Below are positions 56,616-64,000 of a stretch of DNA of 64,000 nucleotides, in pieces (within the stretch, counting starts at the first letter, position 1; every line of letters starts with the position of its first letter). The position numbers and the translations under genes are program-made. The notes beneath the pieces are model-generated. The model was not told where the DNA came from, did not search any database, and was given only the letters and a program-made list of their open reading frames with translations. Source of the stretch: Uliginosibacterium gangwonense (GTDB lineage Bacteria > Pseudomonadota > Gammaproteobacteria > Burkholderiales > Rhodocyclaceae); the NCBI GenBank assembly GCA_005239635.1, contig SBBQ01000054.1, positions 1 to 64,000 on the forward strand, in the 5' to 3' direction.

Positions 56616-59600
56616 ATGGCCTTTAATGCATCCGTCTGGGCGCTGCGCAACACGGCATTGGTGCGTTACTTCATGGTGCTGCTGCTGCTAATTGGCACGT
56701 GGAGTTACTTTCAGCTTGGTCAAAACGAAGACCCTGAGTTTACTTTCCGGGTGATGGTGGTGCGCGCCAATCTGCCCGGCGCTACGGCTTTGCAAGTTGA
56801 GCAACAACTCACCGATAAGCTCGAACGCAAGCTGCAAGAAACACCATACCTCGACAAGCTTCGCAGTTATTCCAAACCGGGCGAGTCACTGGTGTTTGTA
56901 TCGCTTAAAGGTTCGGTGCCGCCTAAAGAAGTGAACAACATTTGGTACCAAGTCCGCAAAAAAGTGGGCGACATCAAAGGTAATTTGCCGGCAGGAACAG
57001 AAGGCCCATTTTTTAATGATGAATTTGGCGATACCTACGGTTCAATCTTTGCATTTAGTGCAGACGGCTATTCGTATGCGGAGCTAAAAGATTGGGTTGA
57101 TCGCGCACGGCAAGAGCTGTTGCGCGTGCCGCATGTGAGTAAGGTTGAATTGTTCGGTGTGCAGGACGAGGCTGTGTACATCGTGTTCTCGCACCAAAAG
57201 TTTGCGCGCATGGGGGTGACCTTCCAGCAGGTGCTCGATGCGCTTGCACAGCAAAATGCCATACAAGGTTCGGGCGTCATGGCGGCTGGGGATTGGAATA
57301 TTCCCATGCGTGTGAGCGGTCAGTTTTCGAATTTAAGCGAAATCGAAAATCTGATGCTGCGTGTAGAGGGTGTCAACGGTCCACGCAGTTTTCGATTAGG
57401 TGATTTTGCAACGGTAAGCCGTGAAACGGTGACGCCGCCCGTGAGCAAGATGCGCTTCAATGGCCGTGAGGTGATTGGCGTCGGTATCTCGATGGATAAG
57501 GGCGGCAACATCATTCAGCTCGGCCGTGATCTGGATAAGTCTTTTGCCAATATCCGCAGTTGGTTGCCCGTGGGTATTGAGATGCAACAGGTGGCAGATC
57601 AGCCGCGTGTGGTGAATAAATCCGTCGGCGAGTTTTTGCACACGCTCATTGAAGCGATTGTGATTGTGCTCACCGTCAGTTTTCTTGCGCTGGGTCTGCA
57701 TCGTCGTCCGCTGCGTTTGGATGTGCGTCCGGGTCTGGTGGTGGCGTTGTCCATTCCGCTGGTACTGGCGATCACCTTCTTCTGCATGTGGGTGTGGGGC
57801 ATTGACCTGCAAAAAATCTCGCTCGGCGCATTGATTATTGCGTTAGGTTTGTTGGTCGACGACGCCATCATTGCGGTTGAAATGATGGTGCGCAAACTCG
57901 AAGAAGGTTACGACAAGTTCACGGCGGCAAGCGCCATGTATAGCGCAACTGCGGCACCGATGCTGACCGGTACTTTAATTACCGTAGCCAGCTTTATGCC
58001 AGTTGGCTTTGCCAAAAGCGCGGCCGGTGAATACACCTTTTCCATCTTTGCTGTAAATGCTGTTGCGTTGCTCACCAGCTGGCTCGTGGCCGTTGTGTTC
58101 ACGCCGTATTTGGGGGTGCTGCTGTTGAAGGAACGCCCCAGTCATACTGGCCAGCCGCATGAAGTGTTTGATTCGCCTGCATACCAACGCTTTCGCACAT
58201 TGGTTGATTATTGTGTGGAACATCGTAAGTTAGTAATCGCCATTACCTTGGGCGCGTTTGTATTGTCGATCGTCGGCTTCCGTTTTGTTCAGCAACAGTT
58301 TTTCCCCAACTCAAACCGTGAAGAATTGATAGTTGATTTGTGGTTGCCGGAGGGTTCGAGCTACGCCGCGACTGAAGCACAGACACGCAAATTCGAAGCG
58401 TTTTTGCAGCGCCCGGAAAACGCCAAAGACGTGACCAACTATGTGTCGTGGGTGGCAGCAGGAAGCCCGCGTTTTTATCTGCCCTTAGATCAGCAGTTCA
58501 ATCACACCAACTTTGCGCAGATCATTATTCGCGCTAAAGATGTTGAGGCGCGCAATCGCCTGCGTGATCGTGGTCGCGAGTTATTCAAAAATGATTTTCC
58601 CGATGTGCGCGGTCGCATCTATCCTTTGCAGGCCGGCCCACCCGTGGCCTACCCTGTGCAGTTTCGTGTAACGGGGCCAGAACACACCAAAGTGCAGGCC
58701 TATGCGCGGCAAGTGGCTGACGTCATGAAAACAGATGCCGACACGGTGGGGATTAATCACAACTGGAATGAGCCGATTCGCGTGTTGCGACTCGACTTGG
58801 ATCAAGACAAAGCCCGCGCACTGGGCGTGCCAAGCGCGTTATTGGCAAAGGCCGGACAAGTGTTGCTCAGCGGTTTTAAGGCGGGCACCTATCGTGATGG
58901 CGACAAGTCAATCGACATCATCATTCGCCAGCCCGAAGACGAGCGTACCGTGATGTCACGCTTAATGGACGCCAATATTCATACCGTGACCGGACAGGCT
59001 GTGCCCTTGTCGCAATTGGCGCATCTGAGTATGGGCTGGGAGCCGGGCATTATTTGGCGTCTCGGCCGCGAGCCTTCTATCACCGTGCAGTCTGATGTGC
59101 GTGATGGCGTGCAAGGCCCGTTTGTTGCAGCACGCTTGTGGCCGCAAATGGCCAAGTTGCAAGCGCAAATGGAGCCGGGTTATCGCTTAGAAATTGCCGG
59201 CGCGACAGAGGAGTCGGCCACGGCTCAGGCATCAATCAATGCCAATATGCCCGTGTTGATACTGATTATTCTGACGCTGCTCATGCTGCAACTGCGCTCG
59301 TTCTCGCGCACCGTTTTAGTGTTTCTCACCGCCCCGCTGGGTTTGATTGGCGCCGCCGTGACGCTGCTGGCGTTTCAGGCGCCGTTTGGCTTTGTGGCAA
59401 CGCTGGGGGTCATCGCGCTGGCTGGCATGATTATGCGTAACTCGGTGATTTTGGTAGACCAAATTGAGCGCGACATTGCCGCCGGGCGCCCGCGCTGGGA
59501 GTCGGTGGTGGAAGCCGCCGTGCGCCGTTTCCGGCCCATCATGCTAACAGCGGCGGCAGCCATATTGGCCATGATCCCGCTCACCCGGTCAATCTTCTGG

Positions 59601-59753
59601 GGGCCTATGGCGGTGGCGATTATGGGCGGCTTGCTGGTGGCAACGGTGCTCACCCTATTGTTCTTGCCGGCGCTATACGCCGCTTGGTTTAGGGTGCGCC
59701 GCAACGAAGTGCCCCCGCAATCTGAAACAGACGTGACGGCCCCGGTCGGCTAA
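56616..59753 (+). CDS. RND efflux permease (HAE1-type)
   Basis: A 1,045-residue inner-membrane proton/drug antiporter. The start at 56616 is the first Met that fits the family. Twelve TM segments are arranged as 1 + 5 twice; the proton-relay Asp pair lies in LIIALGLLVDDAIIAVEMMV, and the second half has GVIALAGMIMRNSVILVDQI. Large periplasmic loops hold GQNEDPEFTFRVMVVRANLP and GIGAATEE-like LEIAGATEESATAQASI. The subgroup differs from AcrB/MexB at the N-terminus; substrates are unknown. Third gene of the tetR-MFP-RND operon. Confidence 0.95.
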   Translation: MAFNASVWALRNTALVRYFMVLLLLIGTWSYFQLGQNEDPEFTFRVMVVRANLPGATALQVEQQLTDKLERKLQETPYLDKLRSYSKPGESLVFVSLKGSVPPKEVNNIWYQVRKKVGDIKGNLPAGTEGPFFNDEFGDTYGSIFAFSADGYSYAELKDWVDRARQELLRVPHVSKVELFGVQDEAVYIVFSHQKFARMGVTFQQVLDALAQQNAIQGSGVMAAGDWNIPMRVSGQFSNLSEIENLMLRVEGVNGPRSFRLGDFATVSRETVTPPVSKMRFNGREVIGVGISMDKGGNIIQLGRDLDKSFANIRSWLPVGIEMQQVADQPRVVNKSVGEFLHTLIEAIVIVLTVSFLALGLHRRPLRLDVRPGLVVALSIPLVLAITFFCMWVWGIDLQKISLGALIIALGLLVDDAIIAVEMMVRKLEEGYDKFTAASAMYSATAAPMLTGTLITVASFMPVGFAKSAAGEYTFSIFAVNAVALLTSWLVAVVFTPYLGVLLLKERPSHTGQPHEVFDSPAYQRFRTLVDYCVEHRKLVIAITLGAFVLSIVGFRFVQQQFFPNSNREELIVDLWLPEGSSYAATEAQTRKFEAFLQRPENAKDVTNYVSWVAAGSPRFYLPLDQQFNHTNFAQIIIRAKDVEARNRLRDRGRELFKNDFPDVRGRIYPLQAGPPVAYPVQFRVTGPEHTKVQAYARQVADVMKTDADTVGINHNWNEPIRVLRLDLDQDKARALGVPSALLAKAGQVLLSGFKAGTYRDGDKSIDIIIRQPEDERTVMSRLMDANIHTVTGQAVPLSQLAHLSMGWEPGIIWRLGREPSITVQSDVRDGVQGPFVAARLWPQMAKLQAQMEPGYRLEIAGATEESATAQASINANMPVLILIILTLLMLQLRSFSRTVLVFLTAPLGLIGAAVTLLAFQAPFGFVATLGVIALAGMIMRNSVILVDQIERDIAAGRPRWESVVEAAVRRFRPIMLTAAAAILAMIPLTRSIFWGPMAVAIMGGLLVATVLTLLFLPALYAAWFRVRRNEVPPQSETDVTAPVG

Positions 59754-59835
59754 AATGGCGGACTTGTCCCGGCAGGCGGGACACCACATGAATGAAAACG
59801 ACTCGGTGGAAAACCGTTTTTAGAAAGGTCGCAAC

Positions 59836-60489
59836 ATGAATGTCGAGCAAGCTCGCTTCAATATGATCGAACAGCAAGTTCGTCCGTGGGATGTGCTGGA
59901 TACGGATGTGCTAGATCTGCTGATGACAATTAAGCGCGAAGAATTCGTGCCGGCTACGTATCGTGATTTGGCATTTGCCGACATGGAAGTGCCGCTGGGT
60001 AGCGATGCCGTGATGATGGCGCCCAAGATTGAAGCGCGTGTGTTGCAAGAACTGCGCTTGCGTAAGTCAGACAAGGTGCTGGAGATTGGTACCGGTTCAG
60101 GCTACATGGCGGCTCTGATGGCAGCCAAAGCAGGTCATGTGACGACGGTTGAAATCGTGCCGCAACTGGCAGAGCAAGCCCGCGCAAATCTGCGCAAGGC
60201 TGGCATCAATAACGTTACCGTTGAAACAGGCAATGGCGCAGAAGGTTTGCCGGCACAAGCACCGTTTGATGTGATTGTTGTGTCGGGCGGCATGCTCGAT
60301 GTGCCGAAACTGTTGCTGGAGCAACTGCGCGTTGGCGGTCGTTTAATGGCTTTTGTGGGCGAAGCACCTGTGCAAAGTGCGCAACTCGTGGTGTGTATTG
60401 AGCCGGGTCGTTTCCGCACCACCAATGTATTTGAAACACTGGTGCCGATGCTCAATCGTGTGCCGTCACGTAGCCGCTTTGAGTTTTGA
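59836..60489 (+). CDS. pcm: Protein-L-isoaspartate O-methyltransferase-like protein
   Basis: A 217-residue SAM methyltransferase of the PCMT fold. MIEQQVRPWDVLD and VPATYRDLAFADMEVPLG at the N-terminus and the SAM motif VLEIGTGSGYMAALMAAKA are clear. Known PCMTs repair isoaspartyl residues; this short betaproteobacterial group has a slightly different N-terminus, and activity is not certain. pcm-rhodanese-tolC is a recurring row. The repeated TTTGCCAAT word is absent. Confidence 0.87.
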   Translation: MNVEQARFNMIEQQVRPWDVLDTDVLDLLMTIKREEFVPATYRDLAFADMEVPLGSDAVMMAPKIEARVLQELRLRKSDKVLEIGTGSGYMAALMAAKAGHVTTVEIVPQLAEQARANLRKAGINNVTVETGNGAEGLPAQAPFDVIVVSGGMLDVPKLLLEQLRVGGRLMAFVGEAPVQSAQLVVCIEPGRFRTTNVFETLVPMLNRVPSRSRFEF

Positions 60490-60501
60490 TCGGACACTAG
60501 A

Positions 60502-60825
60502 TTGAGAGCACTCTCCGCGACTGAGTTGAACGATTGGCTGCACGATGCAGCACGCGCCAGACCTATTTTGTTGGATGTAAGGGAACCTTCTGAGTGGCAG
60601 ATTTGCCATATAGAAGGGTCGATGCATATGCCTATGCAAACGGTGCCACAGCGCCATGTAGAACTCGAAGCAGAAGCGCCAGTCGTGTGCATCTGTCACC
60701 ACGGCATGCGCAGCATGCAAGTCGGGGTGTACCTTGAGCGGGCAGGTTTTGAAAATGTATACAACCTCACCGGTGGCGTAGAAGCGTGGGCGGTGCAGGT
60801 TGACCCGGCAATGCAGCGATATTGA
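60502..60825 (+). CDS. Rhodanese-like sulfurtransferase (GlpE-like)
   Basis: A single rhodanese domain of 107 residues. ILLDVREPSEWQICHIEGSM matches the N-terminal part; the active Cys65 lies in ICHHGMRSMQ, and NLTGGVEAWA near the end is diagnostic. Thiosulfate or persulfide sulfur transfer is the known activity. It appears to start at TTG (60502), as no ATG precedes the family match. It sits 12 bases after pcm. Confidence 0.88.
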   Translation: MRALSATELNDWLHDAARARPILLDVREPSEWQICHIEGSMHMPMQTVPQRHVELEAEAPVVCICHHGMRSMQVGVYLERAGFENVYNLTGGVEAWAVQVDPAMQRY

Positions 60826-60884
60826 TAGATCTGAAGCAGGCCGTTCAACTGTGATGGGCGCTTGCAGCAACGCGGGGGTGCGAA

Positions 60885-62219
60885 ATGCGTAACACGTTAC
60901 GGACAACGATGGTGTCGACTGGATTGGCAATGATTTTTGCCAATCCCTTCGTCAACACAGTCTACGCGGCCGATTTGTTGCAGCTTTATAAAGATGCGCA
61001 AACCTACGACGCAATCTACGCTGCCTCGCGTGCGCAACGTCAAGCCGGCAGTGAAAAGGAAATGCAGGGCTTAGCGGGCTTGTTGCCTAACGTGGGGTTG
61101 TCTGCCAATGTCACGCGCAACTCAGTTGATACGACGCAGCCGACGAACTCATCGCGCGACTACAGCAGCCGTGGTTGGAATGTACAACTCACACAACCTT
61201 TGTTCCGTTGGCAAAATTGGGTGCAGTACAAGCAGGGTCAGTTGCAAGTTGCCTTAGCCGAGGCGCAGTTTCAGCAGTCACGCCAAGATTTGATTTTGCG
61301 CGTTGCGCAAGCCTATTTCGATGTGCTGGTGGCGCAAGAAACCTTGTCCTCGCTTGAGGCGCAACAACAAGCCAGCGGCGAACAGCTCGAGTTAGCTAAA
61401 AAGAGTTTCGAAGTCGGCACGGTGACTGTGACCGATGTGCACGAGGCGCAATCACGTTCTGACTTGGCTGCAGCACAAGCGATTGCCGCGCGCAGCGACC
61501 TTGAAGTTAAGCAACAAGTTTTGAGTCAGCTGGTTGGCAAAGAGCCGGGCGTATTGAAAAAATTGCGTCGTGACGCAGATCTACCCGCACCGCAACCAGC
61601 AGATATTCAACCCTGGGTAAGTTCGGCCGAGCACTCTTCATACACCGTGCAGTCTGCCCAAGCTTCGTTGGATATTGCAGACCGTGAAGTGGAGCGTAAT
61701 CGCGCAGGCCACTTGCCAACGCTTGATGCAGTCGCGACTTACGGTCGCAATAAAACTTTGGTGCCTTCAACGGGTTTGGATTCGGACGCCACCTCTGGCA
61801 CCCTCGGCGTCCAGCTTAATATTCCGCTGTATCAAGGCGGCGCCATTCAATCGCGCGAACGTGAAGCGGCGGCGCTTCGCACCAAAGCCCAGGCCGACTT
61901 GGATAACGCTCGCCGGAGCGCGTCATTGGCGGCACGTCAGGCCTATCTCGGCGTGAGCAGCGGCTTGGCGCAGGTGAAAGCGCTGGAAGCTGCGCTGACT
62001 TCTTCGCAGTCTTCATTAGACGCGAATAAGCTGGGTTATGAAGTTGGTGTGCGCATCAACATTGATGTGTTGAATGCGCAGCAACAGCTGTTTACCACGC
62101 GCCGTGACTTGGCAAAAGCACGTTACGACACCTTGATGTCGCAGTTCAAACTGAAAGCCGCTGCCGGCACGCTTAATGAATCAGATGTTGAAGCTGCCAA
62201 CGGTTTGTTGGGCGACTAA
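60885..62219 (+). CDS. tolC: TolC family outer-membrane channel
   Basis: A 444-residue outer-membrane efflux channel. Signal peptide at about residues 1-28 (NTVYA|ADLLQ). Two structural repeats of the OEP family follow, with NVQLTQPLFRWQNWVQYKQG and GVQLNIPLYQGGAIQSREREA, and long coiled coils. It would serve the RND pump encoded just upstream and type I secretion. The signal-sequence codons contain a perfect inverted repeat made of two repeat words (60921-60946). An alternative start at 60909 would shorten the n-region. Confidence 0.95.
   Translation: MRNTLRTTMVSTGLAMIFANPFVNTVYAADLLQLYKDAQTYDAIYAASRAQRQAGSEKEMQGLAGLLPNVGLSANVTRNSVDTTQPTNSSRDYSSRGWNVQLTQPLFRWQNWVQYKQGQLQVALAEAQFQQSRQDLILRVAQAYFDVLVAQETLSSLEAQQQASGEQLELAKKSFEVGTVTVTDVHEAQSRSDLAAAQAIAARSDLEVKQQVLSQLVGKEPGVLKKLRRDADLPAPQPADIQPWVSSAEHSSYTVQSAQASLDIADREVERNRAGHLPTLDAVATYGRNKTLVPSTGLDSDATSGTLGVQLNIPLYQGGAIQSREREAAALRTKAQADLDNARRSASLAARQAYLGVSSGLAQVKALEAALTSSQSSLDANKLGYEVGVRINIDVLNAQQQLFTTRRDLAKARYDTLMSQFKLKAAAGTLNESDVEAANGLLGD
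60921..60946. repeat. Inverted pair of the repeat word in the tolC signal sequence
   Basis: GGATTGGCAA (60921-60930) and TTGCCAATCC (60937-60946) form a perfect 10-bp inverted repeat with a 6-base loop, TGATTT. It codes for part of the signal peptide (TGLAMIFANPF). In mRNA it would fold 36 bases after the start codon. Confidence 0.9.
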
Positions 62220-62223
62220 TCAC

Positions 62224-62595
62224 TTAACCCGCTAGCACCAACCACCACACGATCGCTGCATTGGCCAGCGCCACAAAGACGGCGGCGCTGCCAATGTCTT
62301 TGGCGCGTTTTGCCAATGTGTGATTCTCTAGCGAGATGCGATCGACCGTTGCTTCGATCGCAGAATTCAATAGCTCAACAATCAAAATCAGCAGCACGCT
62401 GGCAATCATCAGTGCTTTGCCAATCGCGCTCGCGGGCAGCCAAAGCACAAGTGGGATGCACACCACAGCGAGCCAAACTTCTTGGCGAAACGCGTCTTCG
62501 TTGCAGTAGGCCGCACGCAAACCCTCAAGCGAGTAGTGGAACGCATTCCAGATGCGACGCAAGCCGGTTTTGCCTTTGAATGGACTTTCTTCCAT
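62224..62595 (-). CDS. dgkA: Diacylglycerol kinase DgkA
   Basis: A 123-residue inner-membrane enzyme that phosphorylates diacylglycerol to phosphatidate, recycling lipid from membrane-derived oligosaccharide synthesis. Three TM segments are visible; the active-site motif is ILIVELLNSAIEATVDRIS, with AKDIGSAAVF after it. The gene is convergent with tolC, with a 4-base gap and no terminator. Two repeat words (IGK and LAK frames) lie inside. Confidence 0.96.
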   Translation of the reverse strand: MEESPFKGKTGLRRIWNAFHYSLEGLRAAYCNEDAFRQEVWLAVVCIPLVLWLPASAIGKALMIASVLLILIVELLNSAIEATVDRISLENHTLAKRAKDIGSAAVFVALANAAIVWWLVLAG

Positions 62596-62693
62596 AGCGT
62601 GTGATGTCGATGGCTAGAGTGCTAATGGGAGGGGTGTTCAGCCCACAATCATGCGCGACTTGCGTGACAGTGACGTGAAATCAATGCAGCGGC

Positions 62694-63764
62694 TTACGGG
62701 TAATACAACAGCATGTTGTAGCCACTCGCCGGACTACCGTCGTTTTTGAACTGCAAGGTAATGGCAACGTCGCTCGCCGCAGCAAAAGTGCGCTGATACT
62801 GATGTGAGCGCGGCAGATATTCGGCGGATGTTAAGACTTTTCGAATCACCACGTTGTCACGGCTGTCGGTGAGTGTGAGTTCGATATTTGGCCAAGCTTG
62901 ATCAAACGCTGCGCGGTTGCGCAGACTGGCTTGTAAGAATAGTCGATCCGGATCATTGCCAACTGGGTGCAGTTCTGACGATTCAATACTGACCTGTGTT
63001 TCATCGCGCGGAATTGGAATCTCGCAACCGAGCGACGAGCATAGGCTCACCAAGGCTGGCCGCAAACCGGGCCAGTTTTGCGCTAAGCTTCCGCGCCAAA
63101 TATAGAGTCCTTGTGCTACCAGAAGTAATGTGGCGAGCGCCGCCACAGAGGCCCACAATTTGGTACGAATTTTGGGCTGAACGATGTTAAGTGCAGGGGC
63201 GTCTGGCGCCGCCGTAGTTGTGGCGGCAGCTGCAACCACGTTGCCCGTTGTTGGATCGCCCGTCATGTCGCCTAAGTCGTCTGCAGCCGTTGCAATATGC
63301 AAATCCTCTGCAACTTCATTTGAAGAGGCAAGGTCTTGTGCTGTTTCTATCGGCGCGGCATGGTCAGCTGCATCGAGCGCATCTTCGAGTGGATCATGCT
63401 CTGTCGCGGTAGGTTCGACGAAGGCTTCGTGCGTGGCGGTAGGCGAGTGCGTTGCTGCTGTGTTGGGCTCATCAACCTCAGCCATCAGCGTTTGGCCAAA
63501 CAATGCGGCGGCTTCTTGCTCGGCAACACTCGGCAACGCTTGGCGTTGATGTGGCGTGATGATTTCTGTAGCTGTGCTAGATGTGGCGGGCGCGGTTGCG
63601 GCGGCAGGGATTTCAGTTGTCGCAGTGTGCGTCTGTGCGACGGCATGCTCGTGGCTATTGAATACAGCACGGCAGCGACCACAGCGCACCATGCCTTTGT
63701 GCGCTTGCGCCTGCTCTTCAGTCACGCGGAACGTGGTTTGGCAGGCGGGGCAGCGAGTCAGCAT
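62694..63764 (-). CDS. MJ0042 zinc-finger / DUF3426 membrane protein
   Basis: A 356-residue protein. The N-terminal MJ0042 zinc ribbon is MLTRCPACQTTFRV with VRCGRCRAVFN. A long acidic, Ala/Thr-rich linker (about 30-195) precedes one TM segment (KLWASVAALATLLLVAQGLYIW) and a C-terminal DUF3426 domain with LELTLTDSRD-like ANIELTLTDSRDNVVIRKVL and TLQFKNDGSPASGYNMLLYYP. Function is unknown; the family is common in betaproteobacteria next to prmA. The start at 63764 overlaps the prmA stop by 7 bases. Confidence 0.88.
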   Translation of the reverse strand: MLTRCPACQTTFRVTEEQAQAHKGMVRCGRCRAVFNSHEHAVAQTHTATTEIPAAATAPATSSTATEIITPHQRQALPSVAEQEAAALFGQTLMAEVDEPNTAATHSPTATHEAFVEPTATEHDPLEDALDAADHAAPIETAQDLASSNEVAEDLHIATAADDLGDMTGDPTTGNVVAAAATTTAAPDAPALNIVQPKIRTKLWASVAALATLLLVAQGLYIWRGSLAQNWPGLRPALVSLCSSLGCEIPIPRDETQVSIESSELHPVGNDPDRLFLQASLRNRAAFDQAWPNIELTLTDSRDNVVIRKVLTSAEYLPRSHQYQRTFAAASDVAITLQFKNDGSPASGYNMLLYYP

Positions 63765-64000
63765 ATGCGCGTGCCCGTTAGCAATACCCAACCATCTCGT
63801 TCTGCAGAGACGGTGAGATCAAGTGCCGGTGCATAGGTTTGCTGAACCTGCTCAACTTGTTCGCACAAAATGCCCGATAGCGCAATGAGCCCGCCCGGAC
63901 GTGCGAGACTAATTAGCGCTGGGGCAAGCACGGTGAGCGGGTTCGCAAGAATATTGGCAACCACCACGTCGAAGTGTCCGTTAATCGCGTGTTGCGTATC
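63758..64000 (-). CDS. prmA: Ribosomal protein L11 methyltransferase, C-terminal part (cut by window edge)
   Basis: Only the last 80 codons are in the window; the frame stays open to base 64000. GHFDVVVANILANPLTVLAP contains the PrmA N(I/P)L motif and is followed by LARPGGLIALSGILCEQVEQ and ERDGWVLLTGTR. PrmA trimethylates L11 at several positions. It is directly upstream of the DUF3426 gene in the usual order. Confidence 0.92.
   Translation of the reverse strand, partial: DTQHAINGHFDVVVANILANPLTVLAPALISLARPGGLIALSGILCEQVEQVQQTYAPALDLTVSAERDGWVLLTGTRIC

Noticed and set aside
59765-59823. Hairpins between the RND permease and pcm (GTCCCG/CGGGAC and CGGT/ACCG with TTTTT)
   Set aside because: Stems are only 4-6 bp; too weak to call a terminator with confidence.

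Overview
The window reads as a piece of chromosome from a Gram-negative betaproteobacterium, most likely of the order Burkholderiales, with moderate G+C. The support is gene content and order: a pilT-yggS-proC-yggT-yggU neighbourhood, pyrR-pyrB-pyrC' with a degenerate dihydroorotase, a pcm-rhodanese-tolC row, an rnb-tonB-aroE-mtgA row, and a five-gene Liv transporter. The genus cannot be named from sequence alone. No rRNA, tRNA, CRISPR array, insertion sequence or prophage was seen.

Layout. 1-4.5 kb: 3' part of a ChpA/PilL-type hybrid kinase of type IV pilus chemotaxis. 4.6-10.2 kb: photolyase, then yqgE-ruvX-pyrR-pyrB-pyrC'. 10.2-17.3 kb: yggU, yggT, proC and yggS, with an apparently inserted three-gene island (11.3-15.6 kb) coding for an asparagine-synthase-like protein, a QueC-like PP-loop protein and a polysaccharide pyruvyl transferase. 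17.7-19.9 kb: pilT and pilU. 20-27.9 kb: an rRNA methyltransferase, HemJ-like, SDR-like, ferredoxin-reductase, HDOD, YjdM and GGDEF-EAL proteins. 27.9-33.1 kb: livK-livHMGF. 33.2-34.2 kb: an AT-rich NERD-domain gene. 34.3-45.8 kb: cytochrome c, YyaL, a second HDOD protein, mtgA, aroE, tonB-like, RNase II-like, yqiA, uppP and a PKD-like secreted protein. 45.8-49 kb: pseudouridine synthase, one unknown gene and a PilJ-sensor-like membrane protein. 49.2-52.3 kb: thiD-thiC behind a TPP riboswitch. 52.5-64 kb: a carbonic anhydrase fusion, a TetR/RND efflux operon, pcm, rhodanese, tolC, dgkA, an MJ0042/DUF3426 protein and the 3' end of prmA.

The most striking signal is not a gene. A short word, TTTGCCAAT(C), is scattered through the whole window on both strands: about 41 exact 9-mers and about 21 exact 10-mers by hand count, where well under one of each is expected by chance. 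It lies in several reading frames (FAN, LPI, IGK, LAK/LAN, DWQ), in intergenic DNA, in a transcription terminator, and as a perfect inverted pair in the tolC signal sequence. It does not resemble the DNA uptake sequences I know from Neisseriaceae (GCCGTCTGAA) or Pasteurellaceae (AAGTGCGGT), but it behaves like one. Together with PilT, PilU and a pilus chemotaxis kinase it suggests an undescribed uptake-sequence system for natural transformation. The longest stretch without the 9-mer (9.8-16.2 kb) contains the putative island, as expected if that DNA arrived recently.
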